Positions 22,469 through 33,620 of a stretch of DNA of 64,000 bases are shown piece after piece (within the stretch, counting starts at the first letter, position 1; each line of letters begins with the position of its first letter). The position numbers were made by a program, and so were the translations under genes. This DNA comes from Prunus persica (Eukaryota > Streptophyta > Magnoliopsida > Rosales > Rosaceae): contig NC_034015.1 in NCBI RefSeq assembly GCF_000346465.2, forward strand, positions 6,986,399 through 7,050,398, written 5' to 3'. The notes beneath the pieces are model-generated. The model was not told where the DNA came from and did not search any database. It worked only from the letters and a program-made list of their open reading frames with translations.

Positions 22469-25400
22469 TCAATCAATTTCATTGTCTTCAACATCATTTT
22501 GGATGGCATGCATGCTTTGACTTTGAGTCTCTGCTTCTTGGTATGGCTCAATCTCATCATTAGTCATCTCATAAGCATTTCTTGGATTTGTTTCCACTAC
22601 AAAACTCCAAATTTTATTTTTAACCCCCTTCACATAAAAAACTTGGGTTGCTTGACTTGCTAATACGAATGGCTCTTGAGTATTTAGCTTGCGTGTTGTA
22701 TTAACAGTGATTATTCCATAACGATCTATCTTGTAACCTGTTCCTTTTCGTGCTGTGTCATACCAATCACAATTGAACAATACAACTCTATTTCCTTCTG
22801 TGTAACGAAGCTCCACAATATCTACTAAGGTTCCATACCAAGGCACATCGTCAACCTGATTCTCCCCCTTAACCATAATTCCACTATTTTGTGTTTTTTT
22901 ATTCTCATCACGCTGCAATGTATGAAATCTAAAACCACTAATATAATAACCAGGATAATAAGTTACTCGCCTTTCAGGACCTCGAGCCAAAGAAAGCATT
23001 TGTTTACTAACTTTACCATCGTTGTATAGTTCTGTGACCTGCATAGAAAGGAAAAAATATTTTTAAAGAAACATCTATGACAGTCAATTATTTTTCCAAT
23101 ACAATATTATCCATACCCTTTTAGAAATCCAGTTTGAAAATTGAAGCCTATGTGACTCCTCCACATTATCAACACTAGACTGGATTAGAATGTTCTTATG
23201 TTCTCTGCATACATAACAAATGATTATATTATATCTAAATAAATAGTAACATATATTAAATACACAAAGAATTTATAGTGTTGAAGAATTCTTACTGGAC
23301 AAATGGCAAAGCTTCATCACAATTTTGCAGGACATAATGAGTGGCAGCCTTATGAAGTTCAATGCTCATCTCTCTAAGTACACCTTTCCCAAAAGCTCGA
23401 CCAGGTGTTGAGAAAATAGATAACGGAGATGTATCATATGACGGTTGACCTCCATCATCGTTTCTATCTCTTTTATTAAACTTAGTTTCAACTCGATGCA
23501 AATAGCGAGAGCAAAATATTAAACACTCGTCTCCCAAGACACCTTCGGCAATAGACCCTTCTGGATGAGCCTTATTACGAACATAAGTCTTTAGTTTATG
23601 CAAATACCTAATTGTGTCATAAATACCGAAATTAGAGAATCATACATCAGCAGTTAAACAAATCGTGAATAAAACTAATATATAAACATTGAGATTACCT
23701 TTCCACCGGATACATCCACCTGAATTGTACTGGACCGGCCACCTTTGCCTCCCATGCCAAGTGGCAAGTTAGGTGAATCATGATGTCAAAAAAGGCAGGA
23801 GGGAATATTTTTTCCAACTTGCATAGAGTTAGCACAATTTGATTGTCAAGAAGATTCAAGTCATCTTCTCTTAAAACTTTAGCACACAATTCCTTGAAAA
23901 AGTACGATAATTCAATTAAAGGCTCACTTACATCTTTGGGCAATAAATCTCGCGCCATAAACGGAAGTAATCTCTCTAAGAACACATGACAATCGTGAGT
24001 TTTCATACCAGAAATATTACGTTCTGAAGCATTCACACATCGAGATAAATTTCCAGAGTACCCATCTGGAACTTTCAACTCCATTAACCATTGACATAAA
24101 GCTTTGTTATCATCATTTGACAATGTATAATCGCCTGGGATAAAATAGAGCTTACCATTATCTCCTTCTTCTGGATGATACCTCTGTCTTATACCCATTT
24201 CTTGAAGATCAAGATGAGCATTTAAAGAATCTTTTGTTTTACCATCAATGCTCATCATTGTGCCAATCACATTCTCAAATACATTTTTCTCAATGTGCAT
24301 GACATCTAAATTGTGACGCACCAAAAGTGTTTTCCAGTACGGCAATTGGAAAAATATCGAATGTTTTTTCCAATTATGATCTTTTCCAAACCCAAATATT
24401 GTATGCTTTTTCCCATCCTTGCCATGTGTTATTTCTCTTAATTCACTAAGTTCATTTATCACATCATCACCAGATGGTCTCTTAGGTGCAAGTCTTCTTT
24501 CCCTTGTATTATCGAATTGGCTTCCTTGATTACGCCATACGTGGTCAGACGGTAAAAATCTTCTATGACCCAAATAACATGTCTTAGACCCATGAGATAA
24601 CCGACGATGCGAAGTATTAGATGCACAATATGGGCATGCCAATTTGCCAGACGTACTCCAACCTGACATGTATGCATATGCTGGATAATCATTTATAGTC
24701 CAAAGAAGTGCAGCTCTCATCTGAAAATTCTGTTTTACATATATATCATAAGTTTCAACACCAATTTCCCACAATGTTCGCAATTCATCTATCAATGGTC
24801 TCATGTATACATCGATGTCATGGCATGGACCCTTGGGCCCAGGAATAAGTAAAGTCATGAAAACATAAGGCTCTTTCATGCACATCCACGGAGGAAGATT
24901 ATATGGATATATGAGAACCGGCCAAATACTATAGTGCAAATTCATGTTCCCAAAAGGGTTAAATCCATCTGTTGCCAAACCAAGTCTTACATTTCGAGGT
25001 TCCATACCAAATGACTCATGAATTTGATTAAACGATTTCCAAGCCTCAGAATCTGCTGGATGCCTCAACACTCCATCTTTTACACGATCCTTAAAATGCC
25101 ACCTCATATCTACAGCTGTCTTGGATGACATGAATAATCTTTGAAGTCTTGGTGTGAGTGGAAAATATCTAAGCACCTTCCATGGAACCCTTTTACCTTT
25201 CTTTTTGCTACCCTTTCCTTGTCTCTTCCATCTCGAAAGCTTACATGTAGGACACTGCGTTGCATTTGCATGCTCCTTATAATAAATGATGCAATCATTA
25301 TTGCATGCATCTATTTTATCATAATGAAGACCTAAATCTGAAATAACTTTCTTTGCACCGTTGGTGGTTGTAGGTAACTTCTCACAAAAAGGAAATGCAT

Positions 25401-25935
25401 TTTTCAACAATGTTAGCAACATACCAAATGCTTTGTTGCTCATAGTACCGATACCCTTTATATGCATCAGGTTCACAACAAAAGACAAATTAGAATACGA
25501 CTCACAACCTGCGTACAATGGTTGTTCTGCCTCTTCTAACAATTTGTAAAACTTGTGCGCATCTCCATTTGGATCTTGTGGACAACCTTCTTCTATTAAA
25601 CCATGCATATCATCGTCTTGCTCCATACTGGCCACATCATGTCCATCATTGTCACTGTCACTTTCATCACTTTCATCATTATCCTCATCCTCACCCTCAC
25701 CCTCACCGTGCAAATACCATGTAGTATAAGTTAGTTTAATTCCGTTATAAAGAAGATGCTTGTGTACCTCATACCTCAGATGTCTATATCTATTACTGCA
25801 TTTAGAGCAAGGACAAAAGATCTTAGAATCATCCGGCTTAACATGGTTGTATGCATAATTGAGAAAACTTTCAACTCCTGCAAAATAATCTTCTGAAGAC
25901 CTTCCAGATTGCATCCAAGATTTATCAATAGGCAT
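22469..25935 (-). CDS. TNP2-type CACTA transposase of CACTA-2
   Basis: Four exons, 25935-23699, 23607-23296, 23204-23117 and 23038-22469, join with GT-AG borders and correct phase into 1,068 codons without a stop. The start MPIDKSWMQSGRSSEDYFAG is the usual N-terminus; an upstream Met in the same frame exists. Domains in order: Transpos_assoc zinc-finger region (residues ~1-80, FCPCSKCSNRYRH), Transposase_21 core (~280-520, GLATDGFNPFGNMNLHYSIW, PGPKGPCHDIDVYMRPLIDE, LACPYC), a KKHSIFFQLPYWKTLLVRHN region, DUF4218 (~650-800, LIELSYFFKELCAKVL, PVQFRWMYPVER) and DUF4216 (~870-1060, YYPGYYISGFRFHT, VLFNCDWYD, ATQVFYVKGVKNKIWSFVV). It would bind element ends and cut DNA in the nucleus. Whether it is expressed cannot be seen. 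Confidence 0.9.
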
Positions 25936-26254
25936 TTTTCTGATAAAATTCAGATTTATCAATAGGCATCCAAGATTTAAAACTGCAAAATATTAATAGA
26001 ACTCTGTTCCCAAAAATTCAGATATTAAAACTATATCAAAGACATCAAAATCAAAGCCACATTTATTACTCATGTTTTTTTTTTATAATTTATGCAAAAG
26101 TTAGGAGGGGAGAAGAGAATAGTCTTTGATTTACTTGCAAGTCATAAGTGTACATATTCACATATCAACAATTTGTACTCTACTGCCCATCGTGCATATA
26201 AAAGAAGAGTCAAAATAAGAGCCAAGCCACACAAAAAAAAAATGATTACCTTAC

Positions 26255-26332
26255 CTTAGCTTTTGGACCTACAGCTTCACACAGCTCATATAATTGATTT
26301 GCAACAATATAACGAACGCGCCAAGACTTATC
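26255..26332 (-). pseudogene. captured exon of a PP2A scaffolding subunit A gene
   Basis: A 26-codon exon reads [20 protein letters not shown] and VGPKAK. It is bounded by an AG (ttttgaccag) and a GT (AAG/gtaagg). The HEAT-repeat scaffold of plant protein phosphatase 2A has [29 protein letters not shown] at an equivalent place, so the match is nearly exact. One exon with flanking intron sequence implies capture of genomic DNA by CACTA-2. It cannot make a working subunit alone. It lies 320 bp upstream of the transposase start, on the same strand. Confidence 0.85.
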
Positions 26333-27234
26333 CTGGTCAAAAGAACCAAGTTTACACGTATAATGGCAAGAGCACATCAACAAATAATATTGGCAAGAGC
26401 ACATCAACAAACAATAAAGGCGTTGGCTATAATTAAATTTTCTTTCAAGTTTCAAAAAGCAAACTATAATTAAATTTAGATAAGATAAAGTAAGCAAATG
26501 AGATAAACCTCGGGTAGGATTCCTGTCTTTAGGAAGGATCTCAATATAGCAAGCGTCTCGAAAAGAGGTGATTACACAAATTTTGGCTCCAAACTACAGA
26601 AGACTCTGTAACTGTTAGAAAGCAACCACTGCGGGACTCAGCAATATAAATAAAGTGGGAAAGAAAAGAAAACATAGGAATAAACAGAGAAACCAAAAGA
26701 TTTAACAGATACAAAGAAACAATGTTTTTTTAGTTATTTACTTCAATCTCACAAAAACTGCATTTTACCACTATCAAATCACAACCACATACGAAAGAGC
26801 AGCTTCTAATTACAATTTATCGACTCGGGTCATGATTCTGCAGATGGTACTATATTTAACTCTAGAAAATGGAAAAGGAAGAAGTTCTTTGCAAACCTAT
26901 ATATGAAATCTCACAAGACAAGGTGCAAGAGCAGAACAGATCATAAGTGAGGTTCAAGAGACCAAGTTTTCCATGTAAGTGGTGTTTAATTTTTTTCCCA
27001 TCTATTACTTCTTCTTTTTATCGAATTTCCCATCCATTACTTGATTCTTATGATTTGTAATATGATTCATTTCTCATCTATAAGGGGACACCGATGTGGC
27101 TACATCATACATAAGATGAACTACTAAACCTTGACATGATAATGGTGAGGCAAAGAAGAAAGCAAGTATTTTCACTTAGTGACCTCAAAAGCACCAGATG
27201 TAAAAGGAGAGGATTTGAACTTACTCGATCTGCA

Positions 27235-27466
27235 GCTGCCTGAAGGGTAAGATGATCTCCCCACTCCCCGGCTCTAGTTCCATTTAGTATTTTGTAAAAA
27301 ATTGAATTAACTTTTAGTAACAGTTAGATACATGACAACATATCTTAAATTTTGTAGTAAAAAATCAATAGGCATGAAAGCAGAAATCTAACTTCTTCAT
27401 CTTCTTCAGGTAGTGTCTGTACTTCATAGGGACATAAGCTTCATAGAGTTTTCTGTGATGCTTTAG
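27235..27466 (-). pseudogene. captured fragment of an OTU-domain cysteine protease gene (two exons)
   Basis: Exon a (27466-27393) reads LKHHRKLYEAYVPMKYRHYL and KKMK. Exon b (27273-27235) reads KAGEWGDHLTLQAAADR across the join. Both have proper splice borders in phase (2+1 bases). Plant OTU-like deubiquitinase proteins carry the same block, L..HR.LYEGYVPMKY followed by GEWGDH.TLQAAAD. The catalytic Cys and His parts are missing, so only the middle of the domain was captured. The intron between them (27274-27392) is retained. Confidence 0.83.
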
Positions 27467-27633
27467 CTGAAACATAAAACATTTTTAAATAAATAATAAG
27501 AAATACTTAATATAAAGAAATTTTTTTACATATACAGTGAATTATAGATGAAGCTAATAAAGAAAGACAGAGATGGATGGATGAAGGTAGGAAAACAGAG
27601 CAAAAGGATAATTGAATTAAATTAGATACGTAC

Positions 27634-27772
27634 CAAGACAGTTGCCGACATGGAAAGTGGCGTGAGTAGCCCATGCTTGGAGGTTGGAGGAGAGATCCCA
27701 ACCCGAAGCTCTGCCAACAGAGTGGTTGGTGTTGATCGCAGCAGCAAAAGCAGAGACGCAACGGAACCACAT
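27634..27772 (-). pseudogene. captured first-exon fragment of a phytocyanin gene
   Basis: From ATG at 27772 the frame reads MWFRCVSAFAAAINTNHSVG, RASGWDLSSNLQAWATHATF, HVGNCLG, up to a GT donor. Secreted blue-copper phytocyanins (uclacyanin, stellacyanin, early nodulin-like) begin their mature domain with NHTVGG.SGWDL..N...WA....F.VGD.L. The signal peptide is degenerate and the copper-binding second half is absent. It lies upstream of the OTU and PP2A pieces in CACTA-2, all on one strand, and looks like the 5' end of a chimeric transcription unit. Confidence 0.8.
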
Positions 27773-27774
27773 GC

Positions 27775-29055
27775 ATATGAATATATCACCACAACGTGTG
27801 AAGTTATGGAAGTCTTTTTATCTTTTACTCTTTTTGCTGCTGTTGAAGGTTGAATGCTATTAGGGTAAACTAAAACTTTCAGATGAAAGAAAGGGAAAAA
27901 AAAAAACGTTAACCTAAAACTTTCAGACGAAAAAAAAAAGGGTAAGCTAAAACTTTCATATGAAAAAAGAAAAAGAAAAAGGGTAAGCTAAAACTAATAT
28001 TGGTAAATTATATAAATAGAAATTTGTATTCTGCTTTTTTATTGGTTTTCAACAGCAGCCACAGAAGAGAAAAAAAAAGTGGGGGAAAGCCCAAAAAAAA
28101 GTGGGGGAAAGCCCAAATTAATTATTTGTTTGCCGCTCAAGCCTCTTTTTTAATGTAGGTTTTTTGCTAACCCTAATTGTTATCAGTTTTCAACAGCAGC
28201 CACAGAAGAGAAAAAAAAACTTCCATACGTCTTCTCCATACGTTTCTCCCTAAACCCTCTTCTCCTCAGCAAACGGAAGCCATTGAGCCATACAGGTAAC
28301 CTACTATATTTTTGCTAATATCCATGTATTGTTATAGATATAGAAAACGTCAACTCACACGGTGCTGGAATTCTGGTACAGTGTACACTGATTTAAGTGA
28401 GATATATTGTGTTGAAGTGGAAGAATCTACCTTGGGTTGGGTTGAACCTGTAGAGAACTAAGAGTAATTTTGGGTTGAAGTGGAAGTTGGGTAAGTTTCT
28501 ACTTTCAAGTTTGTGGCCTTGGTGGGTGTGTTGGATAATTCTGAGTTTGAAGAGGATAATAGTCATTTTATCTCGAATTTGGGACTGTTTTGGTGTTTAA
28601 AGTTTATTAGAACTGAATGTCATTTATGCAGAAATCTGAGTATGTGTTCTGTTCCGGACAAAATGGCCTAGTTCATATTTACGTTTTAAACTGGGGTTTT
28701 GATGTGTGAAAAATAGACATTTCGATGAGTATTTCAAAACTGATTTCATTCAAATTGGAGTTAAATTAGATTTTTGACAAATTTTCGAATTTGGAATTAT
28801 TCTGCAGAAAACAGAAAACTCTGCAGCCTAGTCTGTTTTGGATTTCTGTCTTTGACTTGCTTCCTCTTCTCCTCAGCAATTCACACCTTTTCTTTATCAA
28901 ATGACATGGGTTCTTTTGATTTATGTTTGTTTTTAATTATGACAAATCAAACAAGCCATGACATGGGTTCTTTATGTTTGATTTATGTTTCTTTATCAAA
29001 GTACTATTTTTTATTTATGTTTGTTTTTAATTATGACATGGGTTCTTTTGTGATT
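27775..29055. other. interior of CACTA-2 without clear coding sequence
   Basis: AT-rich DNA with purine runs at 27885-27990 and a direct repeat of AGTTTTCAACAGCAGCCACA at about 28045 and 28188. A stretch with CTCTTCTCCTCAGC and CATACAG/gtaacc at 28240-28320 may be the leader of the + strand gene downstream. TGACATGGGTTCTTTTG recurs three times at 28900-29050. Confidence 0.35.
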
Positions 29056-29059
29056 ATAA

Positions 29060-29686
29060 ATGGCAGCCATGGCAAAAAAGAAAAAGAGCAATAATAGAGC
29101 ATCAGGCACTGTACATCCTCAGTCATCTAGACTCTCCTCAGATCGCCATATTTCCAATGACTCATCACATGATAACGAAATGCAAGAAACATGTATTATT
29201 TATTTTGAATTTATTTTGTATATATGTATTTCAATTATATGATTAGTTCTCAATTAATTTCTCAATTAATTTCTAATTTTTTTGTCTATTATAAATTGTA
29301 GCCAGGGCAAGAAAGAGAAAGAATCAGAATAGAGCATCCGACATTACACATCCTCTACTGACCAAGATTGTAATAAACGTATATGCTTAGAACGTGAAGA
29401 AGAGCATGAGAAATTAAAGGAGGAAGTGAAGGACTTGAAAAGTGTGCTGTATGAATTGAAAGATCTAGTTCAAAGTATGAGGGAAAACAACTCAAATACT
29501 TATGCACGCTCAAGACAATCTGCTCCAATGGTGAACTCTTTTATTCTCATTTCAATATTTTGCTCACTGTTAAATATTGTATTTGTTATTTTTATTCTTA
29601 AACGATTTATGTCTTATTAATTATTACCTTTTATTTGACAGGACAATGTAGAAAGTTGTTCAGATGCTCACCTTGAAGACGAGTAG
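29060..29686 (+). pseudogene. small coiled-coil gene of CACTA-2, probably frameshifted
   Basis: Three exon-like parts are visible. The first (29060-~29190) reads MAAMAKKKKSNNRASGTVHP and QSSRLSSDRHISN. The second (~29302-29529) begins ARKRKNQNRASDITHP, a second copy of the same basic motif, then after a one-base shift reads CLEREEEHEKLKEEVKDLKS and VLYELKDLVQSMRENN, a coiled coil, and ends at CCAATG/gtgaac. The third (29642-29686) ends DAHLEDE and a stop. It may be the second transposon gene, a DNA-binding accessory protein as in other CACTA elements, but I do not recognise a family. Frame problems in exon 2 suggest decay or a different splice pattern. Confidence 0.45.
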
Positions 29687-29949
29687 TGCAACATCAATTG
29701 TATTTTGCTACAATATGTATTTTGAATTTCAAGGTTCTGATATATTTGCGGATTGCTTATATGTTTTAAGGATGATGGGGATTGTTTATGTTTTAACTAT
29801 TTAAAATAATTTTAATTGAACGCTTAAAATTTTAGTACAGTATGGTGTCGTAAGATTTTTTTTTATATTACCAATTAAATATAGATGATTAGAAAACTAT
29901 TTATAGCAAATATTATTATTCAAATTTCTTTTTATTAATTTTTTAATAA

Positions 29950-30683
29950 AATAATTACATTTTTCGACCACATTTCCCTCTCGGTAATGCATATTTCCAA
30001 CAAACACTTTATTATCGGAAATACTTTCCGACAATAATTGCCTATTTCCAACAACATTTCCCACGACATAATCGGGTCGAAACAATTATATTTCCAACCA
30101 CTTTTTCGTCGAAAATATTTTTCGACAGGATTAATCTATTTGCGACAAACTTTGCGACGAATAAATGTGGTTGGAAATATATATTTCCGACGTAACTTGC
30201 TGATCGAAAATATTTTGTTATACTCTTTTCCGACGAGCTATTATATATTTTCCACGAACTCTTTTGGTCGGTAATGATAATTGCGACGAAATCTAGCCCT
30301 CACAAATAATATATCATTGTGGAAAATAGTATTTCTGACGACACTCATTGGTTGAAAATATGATTTCGCAAAAACAAGAAATCACGATAAAAGAACTATT
30401 TTCGACAATCAAATAAGTAATTACGACCACAGGTACGGTCGGAAATAAATATGTGGGGTCGTTTAAAAAATCCATTTTCGATAGAAATTTAAGCAATAGC
30501 TACGAAGCTTGGGCGTCGGAAATACATTATTTCAGACGGAATGGTCGGAAATGAAGTATTTGCAACCGGCCTTTTAGCGACGACTTCCGACGGACTTTTG
30601 CCGTCGAAAAAGGGTATTTGCGACGGCAAAAGGCTTTTTGCAACGACAAAATGCCCTCGGAAAAGGGCTTCTGTTTTGTAGTG
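29950..30683. repeat. right subterminal repeats of CACTA-2
   Basis: TTTCCGAC, TTTGCGACG and TCGGAAAT words in both orientations fill this zone up to the terminus CTTCTGTTTTGTAGTG. The open frames here are by-products of the repeats. Confidence 0.8.
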
Positions 30684-30686
30684 CCA

Positions 30687-32713
30687 GTTTAAGGTTAGCA
30701 CAGGGCCCTCAAAATCTCAAGACCGGCCCTAAATCAACTTTAGTACAACCCAAAAACTCAAAGCTCAAAACAAGAAAAAACCCAGAAATCGAAAACCGTT
30801 GATCGGCCCTAGAAACACTAAAAACTCTTTGGGGGGGGGGGGGGGGGGGGGGGGGGTGGTCTGAAGGCTTGGGGGCCGCTGGGGTCGGGAAGATTGGGGT
30901 TACGATGGTGGGGTTAGATTTGGCTAGAGGTGTCTTGGGGTGACTGTGGGACTGGGGTTTTTGGGGTTTGGCCGTATGTGGAGGATTTTAGTTTTAACTA
31001 GCAAAAGGTGCCCGCGCGATGCTGCGGGTTTTAAAATTGCGTGAAATGTGTATAAAGCGATGAAAATAGGTAGGGAACATCTCAACTACCCAATTGCCAA
31101 AACAGTCAAAGGATTTACCAACATGTTCAAATATTGTAATCATCTAAACCTATCATTACAACAACAAATTAACACCAACCAATTGTCAATTGATGCTATT
31201 ATCTAATTCCTATGCTCTATTCACAAAACTTAAATCAATTAATTGAAATTTCAGCCTAGAAACTCACCCCTTACTTAACAGAACTGAAAACACCATCCAT
31301 ACCGCTCTATCCAAAGCAACAAAAGACCACCTGCAAAATATCAAAAGAAAACATGGTTTTAAAAAAAAAGAAAAAAAAAAGGAAGAAAAATTAGCTTGAG
31401 TATTTTATGCATGCAGAATCTTTTCATTAAACCAAGAAATTAGCTTGAGCAAAATCTGTACGGAAAGACGCCACTCTGTACGAATCCCCTCATTTCAACA
31501 TTGCTTTCATGATTCCTTTACAAAGCATATGTTCTGATGTAAATTGTATTATATATTACAGGTTGTGTTACTGCAACTGTGGGGGAAAAAAAGGAAATCA
31601 TAAAGAAGCTGTATACAAAATTCAAAGGAAAACCCAGTTGATAATACAGAAGGACATGCATCAAATTCCTGTTTTTCTTTTTTATTAAAAAATTCAATAC
31701 CTAAAATATCCAGAAGTCTATAAGCTTGGGACTTTTTTTTTTTTTTTTTTTTTGCAGACACAAAAAGAATCTCTTTCAGAAGATACAATTAATAAGGACC
31801 AGTAAACCATGAATTAAAAAAAATTAAAAAATAGATGGAAAAAGAAAATTTATATGGTTAAACAGAAATAACAAACTGGTGAAATGGATCATCGCTATAT
31901 GTTATAAAAGAAAGGTAGTCCATGAGATTGAAAAAAAATATAAACATGAATGAATTGAGAATATAAAATAATTATTGACCCGCATCTTATTACAGTACTG
32001 TGAATGGCAACAAACCAACCAATATTATCATGCTAACTAAGCTGGAGATCCTGGGTTTAAATTCCTAAGACTGCAACCTTCCAATATAAGATGAGGATAG
32101 AGGCTCACATGTGAGGAGTTAGATATATTCGCCATGAGAGAATATTGAACTGAAACTTCGGGGGGTTTCTATACCTCAGATACCTTTTTCAAACTCCTTA
32201 CATTTGTCAGTCATTACACAAACTTTGGGGCAAAATGTTCATGTTAGGCAGTAAAGTAAGATTTTACACTCATATATCAAAACAGAACAACACACTCATA
32301 TATACAAAGATACAAACTTGGACTGAAATAACACACAAAGATGCATAATTTCACTCACACAACCGAACCCAATTCCCTCCACTTTCACACAGAAAATCTA
32401 TAACCACAAGCAAATTCCCAATGGCTCCACTTATTTTTTCAGAATTGTTACAGGCTATAGTGCGGTGTGAGGCTCATTCTGCAAGCTCCTCATGGTACAT
32501 AACCTTAACCATAAAGAATACTTCAAACCCTCTGTCTGTATCAGCCAGTTGGCACCAAGTCATATTCCAACAACAAATTTCAACATTGCCACTTTCTTCT
32601 TGTTTTGCAACTTCCATCAATGAAGCCCACTTCATAAAGCGGAAACCAAAACCACAGAACCATTTTCCACAAAAAAAAAACTCTACTTGTACATAAAAAT
32701 AAGAAAAAATGAA
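30687..32713. other. spacer within the putative Mutator-like element, no clear gene
   Basis: It contains the G26 homopolymer at 30831-30856, a GC-rich word CCCGCGCGATGCTGCGGG near 31010, and a T21-type run at about 31733-31754. On the minus strand about 32470-32700 reads FGFRFMKWASLMEVAKQEES and GNVEICCWNMTWCQLADTDR before a stop, which might be a gene fragment I cannot name. Confidence 0.35.
30831..30856. repeat. poly-G tract of 26 bases
   Basis: 26 consecutive G, flanked by CTTT and TGGTCTG. Confidence 0.95.
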
Positions 32714-33215
32714 TCGTTGTCCGCTTTGGGCCCCCCTCTTTGCCCGCACGGTTTTGTTTCTGGGAACTCCGAAGCCAGTGAGCTCCCAAAAGGCCTCGTA
32801 CTAGATGGAGGCGGGCATGTACATATAAGGCACATCACCCCCTCTCCATTGGTCGATGTGGGATGTTACAATCCACCCCCCTTAAGGGCCCGGCGTCCTC
32901 GTCGGCACACTCGCACCACACGGCAGAGTAGCTCTGATACTAAATTGTCACATCTCGGGATCGGCTCCGCTATAGCACGATATTGTCTGCTTTGGGCCCC
33001 CCTCTCTACCCTCACGGTTTTGTTTCTGGGAACTCACGAGCAACTTCCCAGTGAGTCACCCATCCTGGAATTGCTCTAGCCTCAACTCGCTTAACTTCGG
33101 AGTTCCCATGACTCCGAAGCCAATGAGCTCCCAAAAGGCATCGTACTAGATGGAGGAGGGCATGTACATATAAGGCACATCACCCCCTCTCTGTTGGTCG
33201 ATGTGGGATGTTACA
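32714..33215 (-). mobile_element. Cassandra TRIM retrotransposon with both LTRs, one damaged
   Basis: The LTR at 32946-33215 is complete (270 bp) and on the minus strand runs TGTAACATCCCACATCGACC ... GATGTGACA with the 5S-like core. The other LTR (about 32714-32870) has the same outer sequence but lacks its distal ~40 bp and the 5S core, which is deleted between GGGAACTC and CCGAAGCC. The 75-bp interior has, on the minus strand, AGTATCAGAGCTACTCT, a degenerate Met-tRNA primer-binding site right after the first LTR, and a polypurine tract AAGGGGGGTGGA before the second. No protein is encoded. Confidence 0.88.
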
Positions 33216-33239
33216 ATTTTGATCTTTCTCATCTTTCCA

Positions 33240-33469
33240 ATGGCTAATTCAGAAGATCAAGACTTGAAGCAACTCAAGCAAGTGCTGGTGCAATTCATGG
33301 ACAAACTTTCACCAGGAAATTCAGTGAGAGATGTCAAATGGGGTTGGAACATGAGTTCAAACCCTTGCAGAGACCAATGGGAGGGTGTGACATGTGATAA
33401 ACATAATTTTGTGAAGAAAATAGTTCTTGAAATGTCCAATTTAACTGGAGTCATAAAAAGGGAACGCAA
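33240..33469 (+). pseudogene. N-terminal fragment of an LRR receptor-like kinase gene
   Basis: From ATG at 33240 the frame reads MANSEDQDLKQLKQVLVQFM, DKLSPGNSVRDVKWGWNMSS, NPCRDQWEGVTCDKHNFVKK and IVLEMSNLTGVI. This is the LRRNT domain with the W..CP..W.GV.C-type cap (here NPCRDQWEGVTC) and the first LRR (IVLE.SNLTGV), as in plant LRR receptor-like kinases, several of them catalytically inactive. A short open tail into an A-rich tract follows; no more LRRs, transmembrane segment or kinase domain are seen. It starts 25 bp after a Cassandra LTR and lies inside the putative Mutator-like element, so it may be a captured fragment. Confidence 0.75.
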
Positions 33470-33595
33470 GATAAGTACGAACAGAAAAAAAAAAAAAAAA
33501 AAAAATCAGCCACACAGAAAATCTATAACCATACGCAAACAGAAAATCTATAGCATCTCTTAGAATTATAATTCTGATCTGGAGTCATAAAAAAA

Positions 33596-33620
33596 TTATA
33601 TATATATATATATATATAAA
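33596..33620. repeat. AT microsatellite
   Basis: About 12 AT units. Confidence 0.9.

Larger units (their letters stand above)
21836..30683 (-). mobile_element. CACTA-2: complete En/Spm-like transposon (TSD CCA)
   Basis: The left end is CACTACAAAAAAAAGGG (21836) and the right end is ...GCTTCTGTTTTGTAGTG (30683); the terminal CACTACAAAA is an exact 10-bp inverted repeat. CCA flanks both sides (21833-21835 and 30684-30686), the 3-bp duplication typical of CACTA elements. Subterminal zones are dense in TTTCCGA/TCGGAAA motifs. Inside are a TNP2 transposase gene open throughout, three captured host gene fragments on the same strand, and a small coiled-coil gene on the other strand. All parts needed for mobility except a clear second transposon protein can be seen, so the copy could be autonomous or recently active. 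Confidence 0.92.

Noticed and set aside
29897..30701. Several 60-80 codon frames near the right end of CACTA-2
   Set aside because: They fall in subterminal repeats and exist in both strands; they reflect motif composition.
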